Positions 27,079 to 34,222 of a stretch of DNA of 64,000 nt are shown in pieces. A program made the translations under genes and the position numbers. The stretch spans positions 2,852,001 to 2,916,000 of the forward strand of contig OW818667.1 in the NCBI GenBank assembly GCA_942493125.1, in the 5' to 3' direction. Within the stretch, counting starts at the first letter, position 1; each line of letters starts with the position of its first letter. The notes beneath the pieces were generated by a model. That model made no database searches. It was not told the origin of the DNA and saw only the letters and a list, made by a program, of their open reading frames with translations. Source of the stretch: Fusibacter_C sp942493125. GTDB taxonomy: Bacteria; Bacillota; Clostridia; Peptostreptococcales; Acidaminobacteraceae.

Positions 27079-28638
27079 ATGAGAATAAAAACGATAAGTT
27101 TATCAATGGTTTTTGTACTGTTAAGCTTGATACTATTGTCAACGCCAAAATCGGAAGCAGCCACCGCTGTTAGTGTGACAATTCCAACTTTTCAAGTGCG
27201 TTTAAATGACGTTATAATAGATAACGCTTATAGCCAGTATCCACTTATTGTCTATAAGGATATTACATATTTCCCGATGACATACTACGATAGCCGTTTC
27301 ATGGGACTGGAAAGCTTATGGGATAACACTACTGGGCTTGAAATAGTAAAAACGGGTGGCAATTGGGACTATCACAAATACCCATCGACTAACAAAAACA
27401 GTCGTGCATACAGTGCTCAGATTGCACCTTTTAAGATTGAGGTTAATGGCCAACTAATTGACAATATGCTTGAATCATATCCATTGCTTTTGTTTAGAAA
27501 TATTACGTATTTTCCTTTAACTTGGAGGTATGCAGTTAATGAGTTTGGTTGGCAATATGCATTTGATACCAATCAAGGTTTAGAGATCATCACAAGCGGG
27601 GGCAATATATCTGTCAAAGAGGTGAAGTTGCCGATTGTCCAACGTGAAATGAGTGAAAAAGGCGCATTTGCTATGGCTGGTGATTATTATTATTTTGAAG
27701 GTGTGGCTGGTAAAATCTATCAAGCGCCAATATCAAATCCTCAAAATATTAAATTCCTTTATCAGCTGCCATTGAGTGATAGTCAAGATGCCTATGTTTA
27801 TGCGTCACTTTATGAAGATGACAACCAAGCGTTCTTAAAATACCACACGGGTGGTGCGATTATGGGCTCGGATCATTTAATCAAGCTTAATGATGATGCA
27901 ACAACGCTCGAAGTGGACAATGGTTATTCAAATTATAAAATTTTTGATGATTTTACGATTCGTGTGGAACAAGGGTTTCCGCCATCAAATAACAATCTTC
28001 AGATAAAAAAGAATTCTGAAAGTGAATTTGTCAAAATTGGAAATCCAGAATTTACGTATGGTCTGTTTATTAAACATGTATCGACGCAAACAGGTGCTCA
28101 GAGTAACAATGATTTATATCTGATAGATGGGGATATCTATGTTCTTGGATATGAAGGTCTACCTGATGATCCAAAAGCAAGAACAACGGGGATTTACAAA
28201 ATAAACGTCAAAACAAATGCAACATCAAGACTCTGCAGCGAAGAAGCTGAAAGCTTTAAAATCGTGGAGGATATGATCTATTTTCAAGATGGTAACAGAA
28301 GGCTTTATCGTGTGCCGTTGACTGGAGGTACAGCAGAAATTTTGGTAGACAAACCGGTTGATTTCTATCAGATTATGAATGAAAATGTCTTCTATTCGCT
28401 AGCTGTAGATGACTTGCTACGTGTCACAGGCATATCGGGTGTTATAAATCAGGGCGGGAAATTGGTAAAATTGGAACAGAAAGATAATTATCTCATAGCA
28501 CTATTCGACAAAAATTCTAACGCCGCATACAAGTTGATGGTTTTTGATCAAGAAAGGGCAGTTAGATATAAAACTTATGAAAACTTTGATTTGGTTGGCA
28601 TTCAAAATGACGAGGTCGTGATAATTAAGAACAAATGA
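27079..28638 (+). CDS. secreted stalk-domain protein with DUF5050-like propeller
   Basis: A 519-residue exported protein. A signal peptide ends near SEAATA at about 29. Two copper-amine-oxidase N-terminal-like stalk modules follow (about 35-95, and about 112-175; compare YPLIVYKDITYFPMTYYD with YPLLLFRNITYFPLTWRY). The C-terminal part (about 190-515) consists of short repeats such as DGDIYVLGYEG, VEDMIYFQDGNRRLYRVPLT and VFYSLAVDDLLR, typical of DUF5050-type beta propellers. It probably has a binding role at the cell surface. AGGAGG lies upstream, and a terminator follows. Confidence 0.75.
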   Translation: MRIKTISLSMVFVLLSLILLSTPKSEAATAVSVTIPTFQVRLNDVIIDNAYSQYPLIVYKDITYFPMTYYDSRFMGLESLWDNTTGLEIVKTGGNWDYHKYPSTNKNSRAYSAQIAPFKIEVNGQLIDNMLESYPLLLFRNITYFPLTWRYAVNEFGWQYAFDTNQGLEIITSGGNISVKEVKLPIVQREMSEKGAFAMAGDYYYFEGVAGKIYQAPISNPQNIKFLYQLPLSDSQDAYVYASLYEDDNQAFLKYHTGGAIMGSDHLIKLNDDATTLEVDNGYSNYKIFDDFTIRVEQGFPPSNNNLQIKKNSESEFVKIGNPEFTYGLFIKHVSTQTGAQSNNDLYLIDGDIYVLGYEGLPDDPKARTTGIYKINVKTNATSRLCSEEAESFKIVEDMIYFQDGNRRLYRVPLTGGTAEILVDKPVDFYQIMNENVFYSLAVDDLLRVTGISGVINQGGKLVKLEQKDNYLIALFDKNSNAAYKLMVFDQERAVRYKTYENFDLVGIQNDEVVIIKNK

Positions 28639-28660
28639 AAATTCCATACGATATATGCCA

Positions 28661-28702
28661 AAAACACGAGACGTGACATGAATGCCATATTTCGTGTTTT
28701 TT
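28661..28702 (+). terminator. terminator after the stalk-domain gene
   Basis: AAAACACGA pairs with TCGTGTTTT across a loop of about 22 bases, and the second arm runs into a T-tract. Confidence 0.7.
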
Positions 28703-28715
28703 AGTTTAATCAATT

Positions 28716-28782
28716 ATGGAAAGTTTGCTTTACATTTACATACAACGTGTTATACTCTAAATATGGAAAGTTAACTTTACAT
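28716..28782 (+). promoter_or_regulatory. promoter flanked by two copies of an operator
   Basis: A 20-bp sequence is repeated with two mismatches at 28716 and 28763: ATGGAAAGTTTGCTTTACAT and ATGGAAAGTTAACTTTACAT. The second contains the palindrome AAAGTTAACTTT. The first overlaps the -35 (TTTACA, 28729-28734); the -10 is TATACT (28751-28756) with a 16-bp spacer; the second lies just past the transcription start. This is a classical repression architecture for the XRE gene downstream. Confidence 0.7.
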
Positions 28783-28797
28783 AGAAGGAGGTAACCT

Positions 28798-29001
28798 GTG
28801 AAAAATCGTTTAGAAGAATTGAGAAAACAGAAGGGGATCAAACAAGAGGAGCTGGCAGCTGTTCTAGAAGTGTCTCGTCAAACCATAGGCTCTCTTGAAA
28901 ATGGTAGATATAATCCATCCATACTGTTGGCGTTCAAAATTGCGCGTTACTTTGGGATTGGAATTGAAGAGATCTTTATTTACGAAGAGGAGGAAGTTTA
29001 A
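28798..29001 (+). CDS. small XRE-family HTH regulator
   Basis: A 67-residue protein that is almost only a lambda-repressor-type helix-turn-helix: LEELRKQKGIKQEELAAVLE, then SRQTIGSLENGRYNPSILLA. This YozG-like class of tiny regulators is usually paired with a small membrane protein, as here. The start is GTG at 28798 with AAGGAGG upstream. It most likely represses its own promoter through the twin operators at 28716-28782. Confidence 0.9.
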   Translation: MKNRLEELRKQKGIKQEELAAVLEVSRQTIGSLENGRYNPSILLAFKIARYFGIGIEEIFIYEEEEV

Positions 29002-29002
29002 C

Positions 29003-29434
29003 ATGAATAAAAAGCGTATAGATTATGTGATCATGTTTGTCGGTTTAGCATTATTTGTAATAGGCATTTATCTGATTAAAGCAATCGTCGACCCACAAGG
29101 TGTTATGTTAGCATTTCCCTACGTCGCTATTGGTGTAGGGTGTGGCGCTTTCGGGCATGGTTTGGGAAATATCATTCAACGTTGGGCACTAAAAGGTCAT
29201 CCAGAGGTATCGAAACAAATTGCCATTGAACAAAATGACGAACGCAATATTGCCGTTGGAAACCGTGCAAAAGCTAAAGCGCATGATATGATGATCTTTG
29301 TATTTGGTGCATTGATGATAAGCTATGCATTGATGGGTGTCGGTATATTGCCACTTTTATTGCTTGTAGCGTCATATATGTTTGTCCTTTTTTACGGCAT
29401 CTATTATCGCGTTAAGTATGATAAAGAAATGTAA
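29003..29434 (+). CDS. small membrane protein paired with the XRE regulator (DUF2178-like)
   Basis: A 143-residue protein with about four membrane segments in two pairs (about 10-29 and 38-58, then 93-112 and 115-133). Between the pairs is a charged cytoplasmic segment (AIEQNDERNIAVGNRAKAKA) of the QxDERxxxI type found in DUF2178-like partners of small XRE regulators. The partnership suggests membrane-linked signalling or stress sensing, but the function is not known. The ATG at 29003 follows GAGGAGGAAG and lies one base after the regulator stop. Confidence 0.75.
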   Translation: MNKKRIDYVIMFVGLALFVIGIYLIKAIVDPQGVMLAFPYVAIGVGCGAFGHGLGNIIQRWALKGHPEVSKQIAIEQNDERNIAVGNRAKAKAHDMMIFVFGALMISYALMGVGILPLLLLVASYMFVLFYGIYYRVKYDKEM

Positions 29435-29450
29435 TCCAAGTGAATAACTT

Positions 29451-29657
29451 AGGAAATCGCATAATTACCTTTTAAGTTGCGAAATTCCGTTTATCGAATA
29501 TAAAAATGACTGAATCAAGCCGTTTTGATAAATGAAATTCATACTATTTAGAATTATGCAATTTCCTCAACTGAAAATAATTAATGCAATAATTAAAAAA
29601 TCGGGGTATAATATTAGTAAGAAAACCGGAAATTCTGAATCTAGGAATTTCGCATAT
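29451..29657. repeat. four copies of a GGAAWTYGCATAAT-type motif
   Basis: Four related motifs in a 264-bp gap: 29452-29466 (plus strand), 29479-29489 (minus), 29552-29566 (minus) and 29644-29657 (plus). The first and third are a 15-bp inverted repeat with one mismatch (GGAAATCGCATAATT and AATTATGCAATTTCC). They flank a TATAAT at 29607-29612 ahead of the toxin-antitoxin genes. Similar copies lie right after the stops at 57258 and 61871. Confidence 0.5.
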
Positions 29658-29707
29658 TAGGAAACTGAGAAACTCGGATAAATGGTATTATTAAGGGAGT
29701 GTTGAGA

Positions 29708-29953
29708 ATGTTACTTCAATTGAGAGATAAGAATCAAGTAACTTTACCAAAAGAATTTGTTAAGAAATTGAACCTTAAAAAAGATGATACTTTTCAAGTT
29801 GTTCTGGAAGACAACAAAATTATTATTACACCAGTATCAATAGTTGAAACAAAATTGCTTGATGATTTGAAAGAAGCATTCGAAGATATTAAGCAAGGAA
29901 AAGTAAAAGCACATAGCACGGTGGAAGCGCTGTTTAAGGACTTGGATGCCTAA
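29708..29953 (+). CDS. AbrB/MazE-type antitoxin
   Basis: An 81-residue protein. The N-terminal swapped-hairpin DNA-binding domain spans about residues 1-48 (QLRDKNQVTLPKEFVKKLNL, then KKDDTFQVVLEDNKIIITP), and the helical C-terminal tail would bind and neutralise the toxin. ATG at 29708 is eight bases after AAGGGAG; the GTG at 29699 overlaps that site. It overlaps the toxin gene by 8 bp. It probably autorepresses the pair together with the toxin. Confidence 0.85.
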   Translation: MLLQLRDKNQVTLPKEFVKKLNLKKDDTFQVVLEDNKIIITPVSIVETKLLDDLKEAFEDIKQGKVKAHSTVEALFKDLDA

Positions 29954-30227
29954 TTTTGAGACAACCTCAAAATTTGAAAAGCAGTACAAATCACTTCCAG
30001 ATCAAGTTAAAAAGAATTTTAAAAAGCAAATTGAATTGTTTGTTTCAGATCCTAATCATCCGAGCTTGAAGACTAAAAAAAATCATGCTGCCAGCAATGA
30101 ATTTGGAGAAACAATATTTGAAAGTCGTATTAATTTGTCATACAGATTTCTATGGAAATGGAATGGTCACCAGATCGTTTTGTTGCTTACAATCGGTGAT
30201 CATGAAATAGTAGAAAATAAAAAATGA
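29946..30227 (+). CDS. RelE/ParE-superfamily toxin
   Basis: A 93-residue protein with the RelE-fold pattern: N-terminal helices (FEKQYKSLPDQVKKNFKKQI), then a beta sheet with ESRINLSYRFLWKWNGHQIV and a final LLTIGDHEIVENKK. Members usually cleave mRNA on the ribosome (RelE-type) or inhibit gyrase (ParE-type); the ending GDHEIVE with His is closer to the mRNase YafQ/RelE type. It is coupled to the AbrB-type antitoxin by an 8-bp overlap, making a type II module of mixed pairing. Confidence 0.82.
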   Translation: MPNFETTSKFEKQYKSLPDQVKKNFKKQIELFVSDPNHPSLKTKKNHAASNEFGETIFESRINLSYRFLWKWNGHQIVLLLTIGDHEIVENKK

Positions 30228-30265
30228 AGCCCTCTTTGAGAATAATATCAAAGAAGGCTTTTTTT
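30227..30265 (+). terminator. terminator of the toxin-antitoxin operon
   Basis: AAGCCCTCTTTGA pairs with TCAAAGAAGGCTT (one mismatch), followed by five more T. The stem starts within the toxin stop codon. Confidence 0.85.
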
Positions 30266-30285
30266 ACGTGTATCAATCAACTAAA

Positions 30286-30801
30286 TTAACAATCAATCCC
30301 CTTACGCGACAAGACACCTTGACTGTAATAGTGCTTGATCTCTTTCATTTCTGTAACGAGGTCGGCGCGCTCGATGAGTGCGTCGGGGGCATATCTACCC
30401 GTGAGGACGACTTCCACCTGTTCTGGGCGGTTGTTCAGTGCTTCGAGGACTTGGTCGGTTTGGATGAGGCCATAGTGGAGGGCGATGAAGATTTCATCAA
30501 GAATGACGAGTTCATACATGCCCGAATTCAATTTTTCGATACATGTTTTGAGAGCTTGCGCAGCCGCGTCGATATCGGCCTGTTCGGGATCCTTGCTGAT
30601 GAAGCACCCTCTGCCGAGTTGCTCGATTTCGATTTTGGGTAGGATGCCAACAACCGCCGTTTCGCTATACTGCATGTCCTTGACGAACTGTCCAATGTAG
30701 ACTTTTTTGCCTGCGCAAGCGGCCCGTAATGCGAGTCCAAATGCGGCGGTGGTTTTGCCTTTTCCGTTGCCAGTATATATGTGGATATAACCTTTTGTCA
30801 T
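30286..30801 (-). CDS. cobO: cob(I)alamin adenosyltransferase, CobO/BtuR type
   Basis: A 171-residue ATP:corrinoid adenosyltransferase that makes adenosylcobalamin from cob(I)alamin and ATP. The P-loop is at residues 11-18 in IYTGNGKGKTTAAFGLALRA. VILDEIFIALHYGLI and EVVLTGRYAPDALIERADLV are further family signatures. AGGAG lies upstream of the ATG at 30801. No other cobalamin gene is adjacent; it stands alone between the toxin-antitoxin operon and the ABC-2 operon, ending close to the terminator at 30227-30265. Confidence 0.93.
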   Translation of the reverse strand: MTKGYIHIYTGNGKGKTTAAFGLALRAACAGKKVYIGQFVKDMQYSETAVVGILPKIEIEQLGRGCFISKDPEQADIDAAAQALKTCIEKLNSGMYELVILDEIFIALHYGLIQTDQVLEALNNRPEQVEVVLTGRYAPDALIERADLVTEMKEIKHYYSQGVLSRKGIDC

Positions 30802-30888
30802 GTGCTTCTCCTATCGTCTGTGATGACTTTGTTATTATTATACCACAGAGATAAAATCAAGAAAAATCAATCGTTTGTCAAAAAGTCA

Positions 30889-30949
30889 TGAGTCGATCTG
30901 CCTGGCACCACCAACTCATGAGTCGATCTACCTGGCACCAATAACTCAC
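30889..30949 (+). repeat. dispersed repeat type A, two tandem units
   Basis: Two head-to-tail units with a 30-bp period, at 30889 and 30919, joined at a shared ACTCATGAGT. Each begins ATGAGTCGATCT, has the core RCCTGGCACCA and ends AACTCA. There is no spacer between the units. Confidence 0.75.
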
Positions 30950-30954
30950 TGACC

Positions 30955-31719
30955 TCAGATTTGCTTCTTGTTGAATATGACTATGGAAAGAGCTAGAAGC
31001 AGTGCGATAAGAACGGCGGAAACGCCCAGTGCAGAGACAAAATTGGCGACATCCTGTCCACCAGTGAGCAGATAGACGCTATTTGACGCGAGTGTTGAAG
31101 GGTTGAAGGGATTTGCAGCTGGAAAAATGTTGACCACCGTCATCACGACCACGGCAGCCCCCGTAAAGAGCAAACTGCCATAGATGTTCTTGAAGATGAT
31201 ACCACCTAAAAGGACCAGCGCCAGTAATAAGGTGCCAAAGAGCCAAAGTCCGAAAAGGGCGAGAAACAGGTCGTTGACGCCAGCCATCGTCCAGAAATAT
31301 GCGGTGTAGCCATAGGTGACCCCCACACAAATCAGGTAACTCAGCGTCCAGATTGAGGTAGCTGCAAGCATTTTAGCGAGCACGACAGTTTGTCTTGGAA
31401 GCCCTTTTGTGAGCATGTTGACTAGGGTGCCTTTGCTAAATTCGTTTGCCATGATGCCGCTGTAGATGACCACTAGGACCATAAGTCCCGTTTGTGAGAC
31501 GTTTTTGAAAAATTGCATCCAGGAATCGATGGCATTTGGTGGCGCGAGCGTGATGAACATGCCTTCCGGCAGAACGGATGCGAGCAGCTCAGGCATGACT
31601 TTGGCGATGATCGGGTTCATGAAGCCAAACAACAGGAAGATGGTGATCAGGATGAAAAACTTATACGTGCGGACGCTTTCCATCCATTCTTTTTTGATAA
31701 ACGCGATAAAGGCCATCAT
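30955..31719 (-). CDS. ABC-2 type transporter permease
   Basis: A 254-residue membrane protein with six predicted membrane segments: one at about 20-38, then pairs near 80-135 and 145-190, ending at about 230-248. The N-terminal segment AFIKKEWMESVRTYKFFILI and later FSKGTLVNMLTKGLPRQTVVLAKM fit the ABC-2 membrane-protein family. It works with the ATPase encoded directly upstream (4-bp overlap). GGAGGTGG lies before the ATG. Substrate unknown; such exporters often move bacteriocins, drugs or lipids. Confidence 0.88.
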   Translation of the reverse strand: MMAFIAFIKKEWMESVRTYKFFILITIFLLFGFMNPIIAKVMPELLASVLPEGMFITLAPPNAIDSWMQFFKNVSQTGLMVLVVIYSGIMANEFSKGTLVNMLTKGLPRQTVVLAKMLAATSIWTLSYLICVGVTYGYTAYFWTMAGVNDLFLALFGLWLFGTLLLALVLLGGIIFKNIYGSLLFTGAAVVVMTVVNIFPAANPFNPSTLASNSVYLLTGGQDVANFVSALGVSAVLIALLLALSIVIFNKKQI

Positions 31720-32633
31720 GAGACCACCTCCATAAATAGGTGTTCAATGCTCGGTTCGATGATCTCAAATTTGCTAGGAAGGATGTGTTCGCTGACCAAG
31801 CACTCAAAGATACTTGTTTGAAGGGTTTCAATATGCTGCGTCGTCAGTTTGATCCCAAGCTCAGTTTCTGTGATGCTGTCCACGTTCTCGTGAATATCCG
31901 TACAGGTCAAAAATCTTTTTTTGTCTGAAACTGTAGAGAAGGTGATGGAAAGGCCTTCCTGTCTGTGTTTCGCTTTTAACTCTGGGATGGTGCCTGACAG
32001 TGCGATTTTACCGTTGTGGAGGACGGCGATCTCGTCGCAGATGCGTTCAACATCGGATAAAATATGTGTGGAAAAGACGACGGTGGTTTTGCCTTTGACT
32101 TTTAAGAGGATTTCGAGGATTTCTTTACGTCCGACGGGATCCAGTGCGGAAGTCGGTTCGTCGCAGATGAGGAGCTTTGGTTCATTGAGAAGTGCCTGAG
32201 CGATACCGAGTCTCTGCTTCATACCTCTTGAGTAACCGCCGATGCGTTTGTTTGCATTTTCCAAACCCACAAGGGAGAGTAGCTCTTCGATGCGCGCTGT
32301 GGAGACAGTTTTCGGCAGACCGGTGATGGCGCCGCAAAGCTTTAAGTATTCGGTGGGCTTCATGTAGTTATAAAACTCTGGGACATCGGGCAAGTAGCCG
32401 ATGAAGCCGTTTGTCTTGTTTTGTCCGTATGTCACCCGCTCGCCACACACCTTGATTTCACCTGCGTCTATTTTGTGTAGCCCAAGGATCATCTTCATGG
32501 TAGTCGTTTTGCCTGCGCCGTTTTGGCCGATGAAGCCGAAGATTGATCCTTCTTTGACGGTAAGTGAGAGGTCTTTTAACACCTGATTCTCTCCAAAGCT
32601 TTTGCTGATTGAGGAAATCTGAAGGATGTCCAT
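31716..32633 (-). CDS. ABC transporter ATP-binding protein
   Basis: A 305-residue ATPase. The N-terminal nucleotide-binding domain has Walker A GQNGAGKTTTMKMI (about residues 34-47), signature YSRGMKQRLGIAQALL, Walker B LLICDEPTSALD and the switch His in VVFSTHILSDVE. The last 85 residues form an extra domain often found in ABC-2 exporter ATPases. ATG at 32633 follows GAGGGGAAG and overlaps the stop of the PLDc_N gene (TAATG). An in-frame extension upstream to 32705 lies inside that gene and is not used. Confidence 0.93.
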   Translation of the reverse strand: MDILQISSISKSFGENQVLKDLSLTVKEGSIFGFIGQNGAGKTTTMKMILGLHKIDAGEIKVCGERVTYGQNKTNGFIGYLPDVPEFYNYMKPTEYLKLCGAITGLPKTVSTARIEELLSLVGLENANKRIGGYSRGMKQRLGIAQALLNEPKLLICDEPTSALDPVGRKEILEILLKVKGKTTVVFSTHILSDVERICDEIAVLHNGKIALSGTIPELKAKHRQEGLSITFSTVSDKKRFLTCTDIHENVDSITETELGIKLTTQHIETLQTSIFECLVSEHILPSKFEIIEPSIEHLFMEVVS

Positions 32634-32830
32634 TATTCTTCCCCTCTTCCAAAGACAAAGTAAACAACTGGGCCGATGATCTGCACAAAGCTCATGATGA
32701 TCCAAAAGGTTCGATTGCCGAATTTGTAGTTTTTGTGCTTCAAAACATGCACGAGTGATGCGATCGTCAGTGTGAGTTCCAAGATGATGATCGGGATGAG
32801 GATTGGTAAGTATTCCATGAATTTGTCCAT
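32633..32830 (-). CDS. PLDc_N domain small membrane protein
   Basis: A 65-residue protein with two membrane segments (LPILIPIIILELTLTIASLV and FWIIMSFVQIIGPVVYFVFG). The pattern FGNRTFWIIMSFVQIIGPVV, then YFVFGR, is the phospholipase-D nuclease N-terminal membrane motif found in many small Firmicute proteins next to ABC-2 exporters. AAGGAGG precedes the ATG at 32830. The upstream in-frame extension lies inside the HTH gene and lacks a ribosome site. It is translationally linked to the ATPase gene. Confidence 0.8.
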   Translation of the reverse strand: MDKFMEYLPILIPIIILELTLTIASLVHVLKHKNYKFGNRTFWIIMSFVQIIGPVVYFVFGRGEE

Positions 32831-32843
32831 TTGATGAACCTCC

Positions 32844-33944
32844 TTAAGTATTGAGTTTATAGACACACTGCTTAAAGCGCGTGTCGTCTTTGTAGCCTTC
32901 AAACGCCGGATTTTGTGTGAGTCCGAAGAGCATGCTCTCTTTGATGACTTTTTCGCCTCTCGGTGCTTGGTTGCCCAAATCAAAATCCTTGATCCAATCG
33001 TCGATGCTATCGAAGAAGGCATCACCATGGAGGGTGGCAGGGAATTTGATGGAAAGGCAGACCTGTGTATATTTTTCGATCATGTGGAGCGCTTTGTCGC
33101 TGTCGCCGTAACGCGTATAGGCTAGTGCGGCTGAGTAATAAAGCTGTGCCATGACATTTTGATTGAGCGCATCCACCTCAAAGCTTTGCGCGATGGTCAA
33201 AAAGCGCTTCAGGGTCGCTTCAAAGTCTTCTATCGGACCCGTTATCGTCTGAAAGTAAGTGGGCGCAATCCCAATTAAGCTCAACAGGTGTTGGTACATG
33301 CTCACTTGCAGCACGGATTTGGCTTCATCGTGTTTGCCCAGCATCTGATAGGCGAGTGCCAACGTTGCATCGTCACTAATCATGGGTTTGATGGTGCCCT
33401 CTAATCGGTCGAGGACCATCACGGGTTCACCGAGCATCATGTAGCCGATGGCTTCGAACGAATTGGCCTGTTTCACAACCCATACATCGTCACTTTCTTT
33501 CTTGATGCGTTCACAGAGCTCGATGGCCTCTTTGAGGATGACGACTTGCTTCGGTCTGCCTTCAGCCAGCATGTGGTGATTGATGTAGAGCAGTGCCATT
33601 TGTAGCAGAAGTGGAAAACAGGCGTAGTACTTTTTGATGATTGCCTGACAAGTTTCATAAACATCGTCAAATGGTTTTGTACCAAATTCCTGTGTCAGCC
33701 GTTTGTATGTCTTTTGAATATCCGCCTTTGTCATCTGCGGCATGTAGCCGACGAGTTCGTCGATGCTAATGTTGAAATACGTAGCCAATTGAGGCAACAG
33801 CGTGATATCGGGATAGCTTTGCGCCGTTTCCCATTTGGATACGGATGCCTTGGTGACACCGATATAATCTGCAAGTGCATCCTGTGTGATGCCCTTTTCT
33901 TTGCGATTGGATAGGATTACAGTGGCAATGTTGATTTCTCTCAT
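32844..33944 (-). CDS. XRE-type HTH regulator with C-terminal TPR-like domain
   Basis: A 366-residue protein. The first 65 residues are a lambda-repressor-type helix-turn-helix (RKEKGITQDALADYIGVTKA, then SVSKWETAQSYPDITLLPQL). The rest is all-helical with tetratricopeptide-like repeats, as in RRNPP-type or related regulators. It is first in the operon with PLDc_N, ATPase and permease, so it probably controls the exporter, perhaps in response to a peptide or substrate that binds the helical domain. AAGGAGG lies upstream of the start at 33944. Confidence 0.85.
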   Translation of the reverse strand: MREINIATVILSNRKEKGITQDALADYIGVTKASVSKWETAQSYPDITLLPQLATYFNISIDELVGYMPQMTKADIQKTYKRLTQEFGTKPFDDVYETCQAIIKKYYACFPLLLQMALLYINHHMLAEGRPKQVVILKEAIELCERIKKESDDVWVVKQANSFEAIGYMMLGEPVMVLDRLEGTIKPMISDDATLALAYQMLGKHDEAKSVLQVSMYQHLLSLIGIAPTYFQTITGPIEDFEATLKRFLTIAQSFEVDALNQNVMAQLYYSAALAYTRYGDSDKALHMIEKYTQVCLSIKFPATLHGDAFFDSIDDWIKDFDLGNQAPRGEKVIKESMLFGLTQNPAFEGYKDDTRFKQCVYKLNT

Positions 33945-34130
33945 GAATGCCTCCTTTGATGTGTGTGCTTTATAGTGTCATTATGCGCTTAACTTTGAAG
34001 CGTGTAAATGGAGCCTAACAATATTTTAGTTGATAATATTAACTGATACGATACTTTTTAGTGGTTGTCATCGATTCATTCGCTCTCATACCAATGAGTA
34101 ACATCAATTGAATGTGGGTATACTCACACT

Positions 34131-34190
34131 ATGAGTCAATCTACCTGGCACCACCAACTCATGAGTCAATCTACCTGGCACCAACAACTC
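34131..34190 (+). repeat. dispersed repeat type A, two tandem units
   Basis: Two head-to-tail units with a 30-bp period at 34131 and 34161. Each begins ATGAGTCAATCT, has core ACCTGGCACCA and ends AACTCA. They lie between the HTH gene and selO, about 30 bp before the selO ribosome site. The rest of the 278-bp gap holds AT-rich promoter-like sequence. Confidence 0.75.
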
Positions 34191-34222
34191 ACCACCCACT
34201 CACTCACATAAGGAGGACACAT

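Noticed and set aside
30268..30642. 124-residue ORF opposite cobO
   Set aside because: It is the antisense shadow of a well-recognised cobalamin adenosyltransferase gene, with no ribosome site and no domain pattern.
30889..34190. Tandem 30-bp repeats that resemble a minimal CRISPR
   Set aside because: Only two units occur per locus, with no unique spacers between them, and no cas genes are present. They fit a dispersed REP-like repeat better.
34112..34222. N-terminal extension of SelO of 37 residues
   Set aside because: It would translate the tandem type A repeats and has no ribosome site. The ATG at 34223 has AAGGAGG at the right distance and starts where the family normally starts.
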